Source: Veillonella sp. 3891 (GTDB lineage: Bacteria; Bacillota; Negativicutes; Veillonellales; Veillonellaceae). From it: 64,000 nt of DNA. This document shows positions 1 through 9,308 of the stretch, piece after piece; position 1 is the stretch's first letter, and each line of letters begins with the position of its first letter. Made by a program: the position numbers and the translations under genes. The notes beneath the pieces were generated by a model that was not told where the DNA came from, did not search any database, and worked only from the letters and a program-made list of their open reading frames with translations. The DNA is taken from NCBI RefSeq assembly GCF_003992315.1, contig NZ_RQVE01000010.1:1-64000 (forward strand), given 5' to 3'.

Positions 1-1
1 T

Positions 2-70
2 TTAGATGTCTTTGCAAACACTATTTTATCAGAAAGCTATGAATCTTTTTTAGTTGCACTTAGATCATAA
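2..70 (+). CDS. 3' end of an unidentified CDS (partial)
   Basis: The reading frame from base 2 is open for 22 codons and stops with TAA at 68-70; the visible C-terminus ends in ...SFLVALRS. Two hairpins follow, as expected at a gene end. The fragment is too short to identify, and it could be chance; its upstream part lies outside the window. Confidence 0.35.
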   Translation, partial: LDVFANTILSESYESFLVALRS

Positions 71-81
71 ATTCAAGGCAT

Positions 82-128
82 AAAAAATATACCTTGGGGG
101 TAGCTTTTGCTGTCCCTCCAAGGTATAT
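82..128. terminator. Intrinsic terminator, mainly minus-strand polarity
   Basis: Long hairpin with arms ATATACCTTGG (87-97) and CCAAGGTATAT (118-128). The A-run at 82-87 gives a U-tract on a minus-strand transcript. It lies beyond the dinD-like gene and may back up the next hairpin. Confidence 0.6.
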
Positions 129-146
129 TATAGAACCATAAAAAAT

Positions 147-188
147 AGAGAAAAATTGATTAAATTACATCAACTTTTCTCTGTTTTT
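147..188. terminator. Bidirectional terminator downstream of the dinD-like gene
   Basis: Arms AGAGAAAAATTGAT and ATCAACTTTTCTCT. A T-run follows on the plus strand (184-188) and an A-run precedes it (140-145), so it can end transcripts from both directions, including the minus-strand gene that stops at 241. Confidence 0.65.
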
Positions 189-240
189 ATATTTCAATAT
201 GTAAAAGGGTATGTGGATCCCTTTTTTATTATAGTATAGT

Positions 241-1110
241 CTATTTGGATAGACCCTTACTATTAGAATTTAAATTTTTATGAATAGTTCTTTCAACCTT
301 TTTTACATCTTTTTCAGGCGGCAACTCTTCAGGTTTAATGCCTCGATTTACTAGCATTTTACGAATGGTTGAGTTATTTTGGATGTGCTCATCTGTAATA
401 GGAGATTCTCCGTACATATCATTTTGTTCTACATTATGATTCGTCATTTCTGTAGCTAAATTCTTTGCTGCAATAGTTACTGTTGGGAGGAAATCAGCTA
501 ATGGACGATTTCCCTTTACACCGAGTTTAGTTTTCATAACTTGTGTAGAGTGTCCACCAAATAATGCAGTATCACCTTTTGAACGTATTCGCGCAAAACC
601 ATTGCTGTCAACACCGCGTTCATAGATATTTTGAGATAGTCTTTTTTCTGATTCTTTTAGCTGAGCCCTAGCCTCTACACGCTTGACATCTTTCTTGTAT
701 TTTTCATAACATTCTATATCTTCACGTTCATTAGTTTTTACTACGAAGTATGTTTGAGCGAGTGCTATAACTTCCTTTCGTGGATCTCCATTCATTGCGA
801 TTAAATAACAAGCGTATTTAGTTAACTTTACATCTTGTACATATCGTTCAGTGGAGCTCCCGATTAGAACCATTTTGTTGACGTCAACAAAATGCAAGGA
901 AACCGCATTATTACTGGATTTACAAGCAATTTTTGCTTTCTCAATTACTTTTGAAAAGTTTCTCCATTCTGAGTACTCGAGAATTTCTTGCAAATCTCGG
1001 GCATACCAAAATGCATTTCCTGATTCATCTATCTGTTTAATAGATTCAAAAGGAGATATATAAGTATTACCTACACCACCATGAACTTTCTCAGAAAAAA
1101 AGAAAAACAT
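241..1110 (-). CDS. dinD: DinD-like DNA-damage-inducible protein (BRO-N type)
   Basis: 289 residues, close to the ~275 of E. coli DinD. The N-terminal half has a BRO-N-like region (WYARDLQEILEYSEWRNF, about residues 33-50) and the centre has the family signature region QNIYERGVDSNGFARIRSKG followed by ALFGG and KTKLGVKGNRPLADFLP. DinD is SOS-induced in E. coli and reported to affect RecA filaments; function here is inferred by family. The start at 1110 is chosen because GGAGGTGAGC sits 6-7 bases upstream; the open frame runs 38 codons further without a ribosome binding site. It stands alone and divergent from pnp, as is common for accessory SOS genes. No clear LexA box was found. Confidence 0.85.
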   Translation of the reverse strand: MFFFFSEKVHGGVGNTYISPFESIKQIDESGNAFWYARDLQEILEYSEWRNFSKVIEKAKIACKSSNNAVSLHFVDVNKMVLIGSSTERYVQDVKLTKYACYLIAMNGDPRKEVIALAQTYFVVKTNEREDIECYEKYKKDVKRVEARAQLKESEKRLSQNIYERGVDSNGFARIRSKGDTALFGGHSTQVMKTKLGVKGNRPLADFLPTVTIAAKNLATEMTNHNVEQNDMYGESPITDEHIQNNSTIRKMLVNRGIKPEELPPEKDVKKVERTIHKNLNSNSKGLSK

Positions 1111-1139
1111 TTTAAGCTCACCTCCTAGTATAATTTTTA

Positions 1140-1167
1140 GGTATAAAGTACTATTAAAGCACTGCAA
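1140..1167 (-). promoter_or_regulatory. Predicted promoter of the dinD-like gene
   Basis: On the minus strand TTGCAG (1162-1167), 16-base spacer, TATACC (1140-1145), about 30 bases before the start codon. The spacer contains a direct repeat AAAGTACT/AAAGCACT (plus-strand reading) that could be an operator. Confidence 0.45.
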
Positions 1168-1264
1168 GACATTTACAAAATCTACTGCCATATATGAATT
1201 TAAGCTTTTAAGTGTATAATACAATAAAATTGCACAAAAGGAAAGACGTCGAAAAATATTTTGT

Positions 1265-1281
1265 TTGTAAATACTTTACAA
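1265..1281. promoter_or_regulatory. Perfect 7-3-7 palindrome, candidate operator
   Basis: TTGTAAA-TAC-TTTACAA in the 320-base dinD/pnp intergenic region. A perfect dyad of this size suits a dimeric regulator, but it is about 70 bases upstream of the pnp -35 and more than 90 bases upstream of the dinD promoter, so its target is unclear. Confidence 0.35.
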
Positions 1282-1352
1282 TAGGGTAATCCCAATTAGT
1301 GTAAAATATTTGACTACTATAGATCGTATCTGACTCAGTATCACTACTTAAA

Positions 1353-1381
1353 TTGTATTTCCCCCTCTTCTCGTGTATAAT
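1353..1381 (+). promoter_or_regulatory. pnp promoter
   Basis: TTGTAT (1353-1358), 17-base pyrimidine-rich spacer, TATAAT (1376-1381), about 50 bases before the pnp start codon. Confidence 0.65.
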
Positions 1382-1430
1382 AACAACTATAAAGATTTTT
1401 AAGGATAAAGAATTAAACAGGAGGCATGGA

Positions 1431-3500
1431 ATGAATCGATTCCAAATGGAACTTGCTGGTCGCACGTTATCGATTGAAACTGGCGAATTAGCAAAACAAG
1501 CAAGTGGTTCTGCATTAGTACAATATGGTGATACGGTTGTATTGGTTACAGCAACGGCATCTAAAGAGGCAAAAGACATTGACTTCTTCCCATTGACAGT
1601 GGATTATGAAGAAAAAATGTATGCTGTTGGTAGATTCCCAGGTGGTTTTATTAAACGTGAAGCGCGTCCACCAGAATCTGCTATTTTGAATAGCCGTTTG
1701 ATTGACCGTCCAATCCGTCCTTTATTCGATAAAGGTAGCCGTAATGAAGTACATGTAGTAGCTACTGTATTATCTGTTGATCATGACCATGCACCTGAAA
1801 TCTGTGCATTGATTGGTGCTTCTGCGGCATTATCCATTTCCGATATTCCTTGGGCAGGTCCTATCGCCGGCGTGCGCATGGGTCTTGTAGAGGGCAACAT
1901 TGTAGTAAACCCAACAAAAGAACAATTAGAAGCAACTACATTAAATATGGTAGTTGCTGGTACGAAAGACGCTATCTTGATGGTAGAAGGGGAAGCGAAT
2001 GAAATCCCTGAAGATATCATCTTAGAAGTGATCATGACAGCTCATGAAGAAATCAAAAAAATCGTAGCTTTCCAAGAAACTATGGTAGCTGAAATTGGTC
2101 ATGCTAAACGAGCGTTCCCAATTAAAGAAGTAGACCCAGTGGTAGCAGAAGCAGTTCGTGCTTACGCACATGCAAAATTAGATGCAGCTGTACGCTGTGC
2201 AGATAAAGTGCAACGTGAAGAGCAACAACAAGCTGTATTTGAAGAAGTGTTGGCTCATTTCGTAGAACAATTCCCAGAACAAGCTAGCGATATCTACGCT
2301 ACATTAGAAAAAATGGTGAAAGAAATTGTACGCCACATGATTACGGTAGAAAAAATCCGTCCAGATGGTCGTCAATTAGACGAAGTGCGCCCTATTTCTT
2401 GTCGCGTAAGTGCATTGCCACGTACGCATGGTTCTGGCCTGTTTACACGTGGTCAAACACAAGTATTAAATATTTGTACTTTGGCTCCATTGTCTGAAAA
2501 ACAAACCATCGATGGCATTGGTTTAGATACAGAAAAACGATACATTCACCATTACAATTTCCCATCTTTCTCCGTAGGGGAAACTCGTTCTTCTCGTGGT
2601 CCTGGACGTCGTGAAATTGGTCATGGTGCGTTGGCTGAAAGAGCTTTATTAGCAGTACTTCCAACAGAAGCAGAATTCCCATATGCGATGCGTTTAGTAT
2701 CTGAAGTATTAGAATCCAATGGTTCTAGTTCCATGGCCAGCGTATGTGGTTCCACATTATCCTTGATGGATGCAGGGGTACCAATTAAAGCTCCAGTAGC
2801 AGGTGTGGCAATGGGTCTTGTAACACAAGATGAACATTACACAATCTTAACAGATATCCAAGGTATGGAAGATGCTTTAGGCGACATGGACTTTAAAGTA
2901 GCTGGCACGACAAAAGGTGTAACAGCTATCCAAATGGATATTAAAATTTCCGGTTTATCTCGTGAAATCTTAGAAGAAGCATTAGCACAAGCTCACAAAG
3001 GTCGTATGCACATCATGGGTAAAATGATGGAAGCTATCCAAGCACCACGTGAAGAAATGTCTAAATGGGCTCCTCGCATCGTAACGATGAAAATTGATCC
3101 AGATAAAATTCGTGACGTTATCGGTACAGGCGGCAAAGTTATCCGTGGCATCATTGAAGAAACTGGCGCTAAAATCGATATCGAAGATGATGGCACTATC
3201 TCCATTGCTGCAGTAGAAGGGGAAGCAGCTGAAAAAGCAATCCAAATCATTACGAACTTGACAAAAGAAGTGGAAGCAGGCGAAGTGTACATGGGTAAAG
3301 TCACTCGTTTGATGAACTTCGGTGCTTTCGTAGAAGTATTGCCAGGTAAAGAAGGTTTGGTTCATATTTCTCAATTAGCAAAAGAACGTGTGGAAAAAGT
3401 AGAAGATGTAGTGAATGTAGGCGATGAAATTATGGTCAAAGTTATCGAAATTGATGACAAAGGTCGTATCAATTTATCCCGAAAAGAGCTATTGAAATAA
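1431..3500 (+). CDS. pnp: Polyribonucleotide nucleotidyltransferase (PNPase)
   Basis: 689 residues, normal for PNPase, a trimeric 3'-5' phosphorolytic exoribonuclease of RNA decay and processing. Two RNase PH domains are visible (first about 10-145; second begins near [13 protein letters not shown] at about 306), separated by an all-helical domain, then a KH domain ([19 protein letters not shown], about 563-581) and a C-terminal S1 domain ([21 protein letters not shown], from about 618). ATG at 1431 is chosen because AGGAGG lies 7 bases upstream; 26 earlier codons in frame have no ribosome binding site. dut follows after 12 bases. In many bacteria rpsO sits directly before pnp; here rpsO is 28 kb away. 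Confidence 0.98.
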   Translation: MNRFQMELAGRTLSIETGELAKQASGSALVQYGDTVVLVTATASKEAKDIDFFPLTVDYEEKMYAVGRFPGGFIKREARPPESAILNSRLIDRPIRPLFDKGSRNEVHVVATVLSVDHDHAPEICALIGASAALSISDIPWAGPIAGVRMGLVEGNIVVNPTKEQLEATTLNMVVAGTKDAILMVEGEANEIPEDIILEVIMTAHEEIKKIVAFQETMVAEIGHAKRAFPIKEVDPVVAEAVRAYAHAKLDAAVRCADKVQREEQQQAVFEEVLAHFVEQFPEQASDIYATLEKMVKEIVRHMITVEKIRPDGRQLDEVRPISCRVSALPRTHGSGLFTRGQTQVLNICTLAPLSEKQTIDGIGLDTEKRYIHHYNFPSFSVGETRSSRGPGRREIGHGALAERALLAVLPTEAEFPYAMRLVSEVLESNGSSSMASVCGSTLSLMDAGVPIKAPVAGVAMGLVTQDEHYTILTDIQGMEDALGDMDFKVAGTTKGVTAIQMDIKISGLSREILEEALAQAHKGRMHIMGKMMEAIQAPREEMSKWAPRIVTMKIDPDKIRDVIGTGGKVIRGIIEETGAKIDIEDDGTISIAAVEGEAAEKAIQIITNLTKEVEAGEVYMGKVTRLMNFGAFVEVLPGKEGLVHISQLAKERVEKVEDVVNVGDEIMVKVIEIDDKGRINLSRKELLK

Positions 3501-3512
3501 TCGAGGTGCACT

Positions 3513-3962
3513 ATGGATATTCGTGGATTTGAAGTAGTGTCTGCCTTTGAAGGGCAAGGCATCAATTTGCCGAAGCGTAAGACTTCTGAAAGTGCAGGCT
3601 ATGACATTGAATGTGCAGAATCTGTTGTGGTAGGACCTAAGGAAACGGTATTAATTCCGACAGGACTGAAAGCGTTCATGCATTATGATGAATATTTGGC
3701 GATCCACGTTCGCTCGAGCATGGCCATTAAACGAGGTTTGATGCTCACAAATAGTACAGGGATTATCGACTCTGATTACTATAACAATGAAGATAACGAA
3801 GGTCATATTATGATTGCTGTGTACAACATCACAGACGCTCCTGTTGCCTTGGAAAAAGGGGAACGAGTAGCGCAAGGTATCTTCTCGAAATACTTGCTGA
3901 CCAATGATGACGATGCGCGTGGTATTCGTACGGGTGGTATCGGTAGTACAGGAAGTAAATAA
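3513..3962 (+). CDS. dut: dUTP diphosphatase (dUTPase)
   Basis: 149 residues. Hydrolyses dUTP to dUMP and pyrophosphate, keeping uracil out of DNA and supplying dTMP synthesis. All five trimeric dUTPase motifs can be read: SAGYDIE (about 27-33), VRSSMAIKRGL (about 66-76), GIIDSDYYNNEDNEG (about 83-97, with the catalytic Asp and the base-contacting Tyr), GERVAQGIF (about 116-124) and the C-terminal arm RTGGIGSTGS (139-148). It is 12 bases behind pnp and followed by a terminator, so pnp-dut is likely one transcript. Confidence 0.95.
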   Translation: MDIRGFEVVSAFEGQGINLPKRKTSESAGYDIECAESVVVGPKETVLIPTGLKAFMHYDEYLAIHVRSSMAIKRGLMLTNSTGIIDSDYYNNEDNEGHIMIAVYNITDAPVALEKGERVAQGIFSKYLLTNDDDARGIRTGGIGSTGSK

Positions 3963-3998
3963 CAACATATACTAGGGAATGTAGTGACATTTCTTTCA

Positions 3999-4041
3999 CT
4001 AGAGAGTTTTAAGCGGTAGTCTTAGGACTCTCTAGTTTTTA
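3999..4041 (+). terminator. Intrinsic terminator after dut
   Basis: CTAGAGAGT and ACTCTCTAG arms followed by TTTTTA. Confidence 0.85.
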
Positions 4042-4089
4042 TGAAACTATACTTTCATAGAAAATGCAATGACCTATGAGGGGTACACA

Positions 4090-4119
4090 TTGAATTTCAT
4101 TGTTAAAATGGAGTATAAT
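4090..4119 (+). promoter_or_regulatory. Promoter of the virK-nrdR-heptose operon
   Basis: TTGAAT (4090-4095), 18-base spacer, TATAAT (4114-4119), directly upstream of the first gene, whose start is at 4156. No other promoter is evident before gmhB ends, so all six genes may depend on it. Confidence 0.7.
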
Positions 4120-4155
4120 ATAGCTTGATATAGTCTATCCTAAGGAGGATGAACC

Positions 4156-5073
4156 GTGTTTACATATGCAAAACAACAATGGGAATTAGGTAAAAGAATC
4201 TATGGATACCATAGCTGGCGTGAAAAACGACGTATCTTTTTGTTCACCGCCCGTTCCTATAAAAATAAATCTCAGCTGAAACAGTTAGAAGCATATTTTG
4301 CAAACTATCGTAGCTATTCTAATTTGCTACAAGATCAAGAAGGGATTTGGGAGATTATTAATCGCGTATTCTTGTATAAAGAATCGACAGCCCAAGAACG
4401 CTTGACGTGTATTACTCAACATTTTGATGCATTACCAAAATATTTCACGGACGGTGCAATTCGTGCTTTGTACAGTCCCTCTGAAAGTGGTATTCGTTTA
4501 TGGCATTCTGAAGAATTAGCTTTAGAGTCTATTCTACAATATATGCCTGGGCAACGAAAAGAAGGATTACTTAGTTTGATCTTAACCTACGAAGGGGATG
4601 GAATCTATCATATTAACTTCCGATTAGGTGTGGATCCATCGGGACAACCATGTATTTGGGTTGGTACTATTCAGGGATATAAAGAGGGTTTAGATAAGGC
4701 GAAAAAGCTAACGAAAAAAATGCATGGCTACCGTCCTAAAAACTTTATGTTCTTTTTATTACGCCAATTAGCCACTTGCTTAGGTATTGAGACCTTGTAT
4801 GCAGTGTCCGACGAAGGGTTCTATACAAATACACATTTAATTCGTTTCAATCGTCATAAGTTAGTGAAATTTGATGACTTTTGGGAAGAATTAGGTGGTC
4901 ATGTATGGGAGAAAGATTCTAGGTTCTTTGTGATTCCTTTAGCAGAGGAACGTAAAACTTACGAAACGGCGAAAACACATAAACGAAATATGTATCGCAA
5001 ACGCTATGAAATGTTAGATACTTTTATAGAAGAAATTCAACAGCAAGGAAAGACCTTCTTGCACAACCAATAG
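4156..5073 (+). CDS. VirK/YbjX family protein (DUF535)
   Basis: 305 residues beginning with GTG, preceded by AAGGAGG at the right spacing. The pattern matches the DUF535 VirK/YbjX family: LYSPSESGIRLWHSEEL, then LTYEGDGIYHINFRLG, VGTIQG, and a C-terminal stretch FDDFWEELGG followed by a basic end (KRNMYRKRYEML). In enterobacteria the family is tied to virulence and to resistance to membrane-active peptides; the biochemical activity is unknown. It is 11 bases before nrdR and in the heptose operon, which supports an envelope role by context only. No signal peptide is seen. Confidence 0.85.
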   Translation: MFTYAKQQWELGKRIYGYHSWREKRRIFLFTARSYKNKSQLKQLEAYFANYRSYSNLLQDQEGIWEIINRVFLYKESTAQERLTCITQHFDALPKYFTDGAIRALYSPSESGIRLWHSEELALESILQYMPGQRKEGLLSLILTYEGDGIYHINFRLGVDPSGQPCIWVGTIQGYKEGLDKAKKLTKKMHGYRPKNFMFFLLRQLATCLGIETLYAVSDEGFYTNTHLIRFNRHKLVKFDDFWEELGGHVWEKDSRFFVIPLAEERKTYETAKTHKRNMYRKRYEMLDTFIEEIQQQGKTFLHNQ

Positions 5074-5084
5074 GAGGATACGGT

Positions 5085-5558
5085 ATGAAATGTCCTTATT
5101 GTCATCATGATGAAATCAAAGTGACAGATTCACGGTCTACAGACGATAATAATATTCGTCGTCGTCGAGAATGTATGAGCTGTGGCAAGCGGTTCACGAC
5201 CTATGAAGTCATTGAAGATTTACCGATTATGGTGATCAAACGAGATCAGAAAAAAGAATTATTTGATCGATCTAAATTGATGAATGGCTTGTGGAGATCT
5301 TGTAGTAAACGAGGGATTTCTACGGATCAATTAGAATCGATTGTGAATGAAACAGAAAAACAAATTCGTATGGAAGTAGAGCAAGAAGTGACTACGGAAC
5401 GAATTGGTGAAATTGTATTATCCTTGTTGAAAGATGTAGACCAAGTTGCGTATGTGCGATTTGCCTCCGTATATCGACAATTTAACAATGTAGAAAGTTT
5501 CTTGCAAGAATTACACGAATTATTGGACAATTATGGAAAGGATACAACACATGAGTGA
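5085..5558 (+). CDS. nrdR: Transcriptional repressor NrdR
   Basis: 157 residues. Starts with a zinc ribbon, CPYC (residues 3-6) and CMSCGKRF (about 30-37), followed by an ATP-cone domain (from about residue 48, with [16 protein letters not shown]). NrdR senses ATP/dATP and represses ribonucleotide reductase genes. AGGAGG is 7 bases upstream of the ATG. The gene overlaps gmhA by 8 bases, so translation is probably coupled. No nrd genes are in the window, so its targets lie elsewhere. Confidence 0.96.
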   Translation: MKCPYCHHDEIKVTDSRSTDDNNIRRRRECMSCGKRFTTYEVIEDLPIMVIKRDQKKELFDRSKLMNGLWRSCSKRGISTDQLESIVNETEKQIRMEVEQEVTTERIGEIVLSLLKDVDQVAYVRFASVYRQFNNVESFLQELHELLDNYGKDTTHE

Positions 5559-6123
5559 ATTACATCCAATTGTTAGTGCCCGTTTTTCAGATCATGTAGA
5601 CACATTGAGTGCTACGTATGAAGTGATGGGTGTTATTGAAGCTATGGCGGAGCGTTGTAAAGTAGCGCTAGCAGCAGGCAATAAAATTTTATTTTGTGGT
5701 AATGGTGGATCTGCTGCAGATTCTCAGCATTTAGCAGCAGAATTAGTAGGACGGTTCCAAAAAGAACGCCGTTCTTTGGCTTCTATTGCATTGACTACAG
5801 ATACGTCTATTTTGACAGCCGTAGGCAATGATTATGGCTATGATGAAGTATTTGCACGCCAAGTAGATGGCCTAGGCCGTTCCGGAGATATTTTGATTGG
5901 TATTTCTACATCTGGGAATAGTAAAAATGTAGTGAAAGCCGTAGAGTCTGCCCGTAATATCGGTATGCATACCTTTGCCTTTACTGGTGAAGGAGGTGGA
6001 AAGATGGCAGAATTATGTGATTTAACGTTTGCAGTGCCATCAAAAGTGACAGCCCGCATTCAAGAAATGCATATTTTAGCGGGTCATATTTTATGTGAAC
6101 TGGTGGAAGAAGACTATGCCTAA
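5551..6123 (+). CDS. gmhA: Sedoheptulose 7-phosphate isomerase (phosphoheptose isomerase)
   Basis: 190 residues, single SIS domain. Converts sedoheptulose 7-phosphate to D-glycero-D-manno-heptose 7-phosphate, the first step to ADP-heptose for LPS inner core. Visible family marks are [20 protein letters not shown] (about 49-68), [20 protein letters not shown] (about 108-127) and a C-terminal [19 protein letters not shown] that supplies a His/Glu pair. I start it at 5551 (GGAAAGGA 7-8 bases upstream), inside the end of nrdR; an ATG 18 bases earlier lacks a ribosome binding site. It overlaps hldE by 8 bases. Confidence 0.95.
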   Translation: MSELHPIVSARFSDHVDTLSATYEVMGVIEAMAERCKVALAAGNKILFCGNGGSAADSQHLAAELVGRFQKERRSLASIALTTDTSILTAVGNDYGYDEVFARQVDGLGRSGDILIGISTSGNSKNVVKAVESARNIGMHTFAFTGEGGGKMAELCDLTFAVPSKVTARIQEMHILAGHILCELVEEDYA

Positions 6124-7600
6124 TCGTACATTACAATCCTTTTTACTTCGTGATTTGCCACAGTTACAAGTAGGGGTTATTGGAGATTGCATGTTAGATC
6201 GCTATATTTTTGGTGATGTAAGTCGTATCTCTCCAGAATCTCCGGTACCTGTGAACTTAGTACAACGTGAAACGGAAGTTTTGGGCGGTGCCGCTAATGT
6301 GGCGAATAATTTAGCGCAATTAGATTGCCAAGTGCATATGGCATCACGGATTGGTGATGATGTACATGGCAAAATTGTACGTCAATTATTAGAAGAGAAT
6401 GGCATACAAAGTACAGGCGTTTTTACAGAAGAGTCTATTCCGACTACAACGAAAACACGTATTTTAGGTGGGCAACAGCAAATGATTCGCTTAGATTATG
6501 AAGTGAATCAGCCCTTGTCCAGTGATAGTGAAACAGAGATACTTACTTGGCTAGATGAGTTGTTACGCAAAGGTTTACAAGGTCTTGTGATTTCTGATTA
6601 TGGGAAAGGTATTTGCCAACCATCCTTGCTAAGCCAAGTATTCAGTAAAACTCGAGCTGCTGGCATTATGACTATTGTGGATCCGAAAGGTTCTGATTGG
6701 TCAAAATATAATGGTGCCACTTGCATTACTCCGAATGTGAAGGAACTTAGTGAAGCCGTAGGCTATGAAGTACCGAATACAGATGAAGAAGTTGTGAAAG
6801 CAGCGCACCATATTTTACATAAGATGGAACTAGATTTTATCATTGTTACTCGTTCGGCTAAAGGGATTACCTTAGTTCGTAAAGATGGTAATGTATGGCA
6901 CAATGCAGAGACAAAACAGCAAGATGTATTCGATGTGAGTGGTGCTGGTGATACGGTTGTAGCTATGATGCTTACTACATTAATTGCGGGCTTATCTATC
7001 CGAGCCGCTTTAGTAGCTGCCAATGCAGCAGCGGGTGTAGTGGTGTCTAAAGTTGGTACTTATCCGATCCATCGTCAAGAATTATTAGATTTATTGTCTT
7101 CTATGAAAGCTAAAAAAGAAGATAAAGAAAGTGTCTATTCTGTAGAAGCATTAGCCCAAAAGATCCGGTTTTGGCAAGATCGGGGCGAAGTGGTTATCTT
7201 TACAAATGGATGCTTTGATATTTTACATCGGGGTCATTTGACTTATTTAAAAGAAGCAGCTAGACTGGGTGATCATTTGGTGGTGGCCCTTAATTCAGAT
7301 AGTTCTGTACGCCGTTTAAAAGGGGATAGTCGTCCTATCAACCATGAACTAGATAGAGCCTTGTTGATGAGCTCTTTAGGTTATGTCGATGGTGTGGTTC
7401 TCTTTGAAGAAGATACACCAGCAGAGGTGCTTTCACAGTTGCGACCAAATATATTGGTCAAAGGTGGAGATTACAAGCCAGAAGAAGTAATTGGCAAAGA
7501 GTTTGTAGAAAAAGTGCAAATTTTGCCGTTCCAAGATGGATATTCCACAACAGGAATCATTGAACGTATTCAAGGATTAATAGAGGAAGGAAAACTATGA
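6116..7600 (+). CDS. hldE: Bifunctional heptose-7-phosphate kinase / heptose-1-phosphate adenylyltransferase
   Basis: 494 residues, the usual length for fused HldE. The N-terminal PfkB/ribokinase domain (about 10-310) phosphorylates heptose 7-phosphate to the 1,7-bisphosphate and shows [12 protein letters not shown] (about 272-283). The C-terminal nucleotidyltransferase domain (about 350-490) adenylates heptose 1-phosphate and has [16 protein letters not shown] with the HxGH motif. Start 6116 follows GGTGGAAGA and gives an 8-base overlap with gmhA; hldD begins in an ATGA overlap. Confidence 0.96.
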   Translation: MPNRTLQSFLLRDLPQLQVGVIGDCMLDRYIFGDVSRISPESPVPVNLVQRETEVLGGAANVANNLAQLDCQVHMASRIGDDVHGKIVRQLLEENGIQSTGVFTEESIPTTTKTRILGGQQQMIRLDYEVNQPLSSDSETEILTWLDELLRKGLQGLVISDYGKGICQPSLLSQVFSKTRAAGIMTIVDPKGSDWSKYNGATCITPNVKELSEAVGYEVPNTDEEVVKAAHHILHKMELDFIIVTRSAKGITLVRKDGNVWHNAETKQQDVFDVSGAGDTVVAMMLTTLIAGLSIRAALVAANAAAGVVVSKVGTYPIHRQELLDLLSSMKAKKEDKESVYSVEALAQKIRFWQDRGEVVIFTNGCFDILHRGHLTYLKEAARLGDHLVVALNSDSSVRRLKGDSRPINHELDRALLMSSLGYVDGVVLFEEDTPAEVLSQLRPNILVKGGDYKPEEVIGKEFVEKVQILPFQDGYSTTGIIERIQGLIEEGKL

Positions 7601-8562
7601 TTATTGTTACTGGTGGTGCTGGCTTTATCGGCTCCAATATTGTAAAACAGTTGAATAATAAAGGTCGCAATGATATTTTGATTGTTGATGATTTAACGGA
7701 TGGTCGTAAAATCCGCAACATTGAAATGTTGGATTTTGCAGATTATATCGATTATGAAGATTTTGATACTGCGGTAGAACAAAATACCTTTGATTGTGGA
7801 CCTATCGAAGTGGTATTCCACGAAGGTGCTTGTGCAGACACTATGAATTATGATGGTAGATATATGATGAAAAATAACTATGAAGGATCTAAAAATCTCT
7901 TTCATTATTGCCAAGAACGTCGAGTTCCTTTCATCTATGCATCTTCTGCATCCACCTATGGACATGGGACTAATGGATTCCGCGAAGACCCATCTTGCGA
8001 ACAAGCTTTAAATCCATATGCGTATTCTAAACTACTATTTGACCGCTATGTAGCAAAATTTAGAAACCAATTACAATCTCAATGTGTGGGCTTACGCTAT
8101 TTCAATGTCTTTGGACCGAATGAAACACATAAAGATAAGATGGCATCTTTGGTGCGTCAAATGTATTATAAATTGATGGAAACTGGTGAAATTACACTCT
8201 TTAAAGGCATCGATGGATATGGTGACGGTGAGCAAACCCGTGATTTTATCTATGTAAACGATGTGGTAAATGTGAATTTCTATTTCTGGGAACACCCTGA
8301 AATTAGTGGTGTATTCAACTGTGGTACAGGTCATGCACATACATTTAATGAGTTTATGAAAGCTGTTATTTCCTTCGCTGGAAAAGGCGAGATTCGTTAT
8401 ATCGATTTCCCAGAAGTATTAAAGGGTAAATACCAAAGCTATACGCAAGCAGATACAACAAAATTGTTAGCTGCTGGCTATGACAAAGGATTTACACCAT
8501 TAGAACAAGCAGTCCATGAGTATTGTGCGTTATTACGTGATAATGAAGGGTATGTAAAATAA
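7597..8562 (+). CDS. hldD: ADP-L-glycero-D-manno-heptose 6-epimerase
   Basis: 321 residues, extended short-chain dehydrogenase/epimerase. NADP(+)-binding GGAGFIGSN is at residues 6-14; SASTYG (about 114-119) and Y-x3-K in NPYAYSKLLFD (about 136-146) are catalytic. It interconverts the D,D and L,D forms of ADP-heptose, the last step before transfer into LPS core. Overlaps hldE by 4 bases (ATGA) and gmhB by one base. Confidence 0.96.
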   Translation: MIIVTGGAGFIGSNIVKQLNNKGRNDILIVDDLTDGRKIRNIEMLDFADYIDYEDFDTAVEQNTFDCGPIEVVFHEGACADTMNYDGRYMMKNNYEGSKNLFHYCQERRVPFIYASSASTYGHGTNGFREDPSCEQALNPYAYSKLLFDRYVAKFRNQLQSQCVGLRYFNVFGPNETHKDKMASLVRQMYYKLMETGEITLFKGIDGYGDGEQTRDFIYVNDVVNVNFYFWEHPEISGVFNCGTGHAHTFNEFMKAVISFAGKGEIRYIDFPEVLKGKYQSYTQADTTKLLAAGYDKGFTPLEQAVHEYCALLRDNEGYVK

Positions 8563-9095
8563 TGGAAACTAGAAATGTATTATTTTTAGATCGTGATGGG
8601 GTTATTAACGTGGATGTAGGATATTTGAGTAATCCTGCACAATTAGAATTTATTCCTGGTGCTATTGAAGCTATGAAAGAAGCCCAAACACGTGGGTATG
8701 ATATTATTGTAGTGACAAACCAAAGTGGTGTCGCTCGTGGATACTACACAGAAGACGATGTGCATACGTTACATGAAGAAATGTCTCGACGATTAGAGGC
8801 AGAAGGTGTGAAAGTATTGGCGTATTATTACTGCCCACACCATCCAGAAGGAACGGTGGCAGAGTACAAGAAAGACTGCGATTGTCGTAAACCAAATCCA
8901 GGGATGTTAACGAAAGCAATTCAGGAATGGAATGTAGATGTGGATGGCAGTTTCTTAGTGGGTGATAAACCGTCTGATGCGCAGGCTGCGGAGTCCATTG
9001 GCATGCGTGCCTACCCATTTGAAGAAGAAAACTTAATGACATTCTTAGAACCTATTTTTGCTTGGGAAGAAGGCAGAAAGCTATTGGGGCTGTAA
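8562..9095 (+). CDS. gmhB: D-glycero-D-manno-heptose-1,7-bisphosphate 7-phosphatase
   Basis: 177 residues, HAD superfamily. DRDGVIN (10-16) holds the nucleophile and acid/base Asp; TNQSGVARGYYTEDD carries the motif II Thr; the zinc-binding insert CPHHPEG...CDCRKPNPGM lies at about 90-115; GDKPSDAQAA (about 133-142) is motif IV. It removes the 7-phosphate between the two HldE steps, completing gmhA-hldE-hldD-gmhB in one operon. A second, truncated copy of its last 46 codons is at 10066-10203. Confidence 0.95.
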   Translation: METRNVLFLDRDGVINVDVGYLSNPAQLEFIPGAIEAMKEAQTRGYDIIVVTNQSGVARGYYTEDDVHTLHEEMSRRLEAEGVKVLAYYYCPHHPEGTVAEYKKDCDCRKPNPGMLTKAIQEWNVDVDGSFLVGDKPSDAQAAESIGMRAYPFEEENLMTFLEPIFAWEEGRKLLGL

Positions 9096-9101
9096 TGGTA
9101 G

Positions 9102-9143
9102 AACGAACACTTGTATGAGGCACCTCATAAGGTGTTCGTTTTC
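9102..9143 (+). terminator. Terminator of the heptose operon
   Basis: AACGAACAC...GTGTTCGTT stem with a further inner stem and a TT-rich tail. An identical hairpin is repeated at 10210-10251. Confidence 0.8.
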
Positions 9144-9173
9144 TTGTAGTGTAAGAAAAGTTACATTTTATGA

Positions 9174-9202
9174 TTGACGGAATAGCTGATTTGTACTACT
9201 CT
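9174..9202 (+). promoter_or_regulatory. Promoter of S-component gene, copy A
   Basis: TTGACG (9174-9179), 17-base spacer, TACTCT (9197-9202). The same arrangement with TTGACA is seen in copy B. Confidence 0.65.
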
Positions 9203-9261
9203 ATACGAGGAACTAACTGTATAGTCTGTATCAAGAAGAACAGAACTGAGTTCCATTTTTT
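9203..9261 (+). ncRNA. Candidate structured 5' leader / attenuator, copy A
   Basis: GGAACT (9209-9214) can pair with AGTTCC (9249-9254), directly followed by a run of T, forming a terminator-like hairpin. Inside it TCTGT/ACAGA forms a smaller stem. Alternatively CTATAC pairs with GTATAG around the first arm, an arrangement that would compete with the terminator. This is typical of a riboswitch or attenuator but does not match any class I recognise. Copy B keeps all pairings. Confidence 0.45.
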
Positions 9262-9308
9262 AGTATTGGTTCGACTTATATCCTAAGGGAATAAGAACGG
9301 AGGAAAAC

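Noticed and set aside
1353-1430. pnp starting 26 codons earlier
   Set aside because: This stretch contains the promoter, and AGGAGG is placed for ATG 1431.
9203-9308. TPP, FMN, cobalamin or preQ1 riboswitch before the S component
   Set aside because: None of the conserved cores of these classes is recognisable; it stays an unassigned leader.
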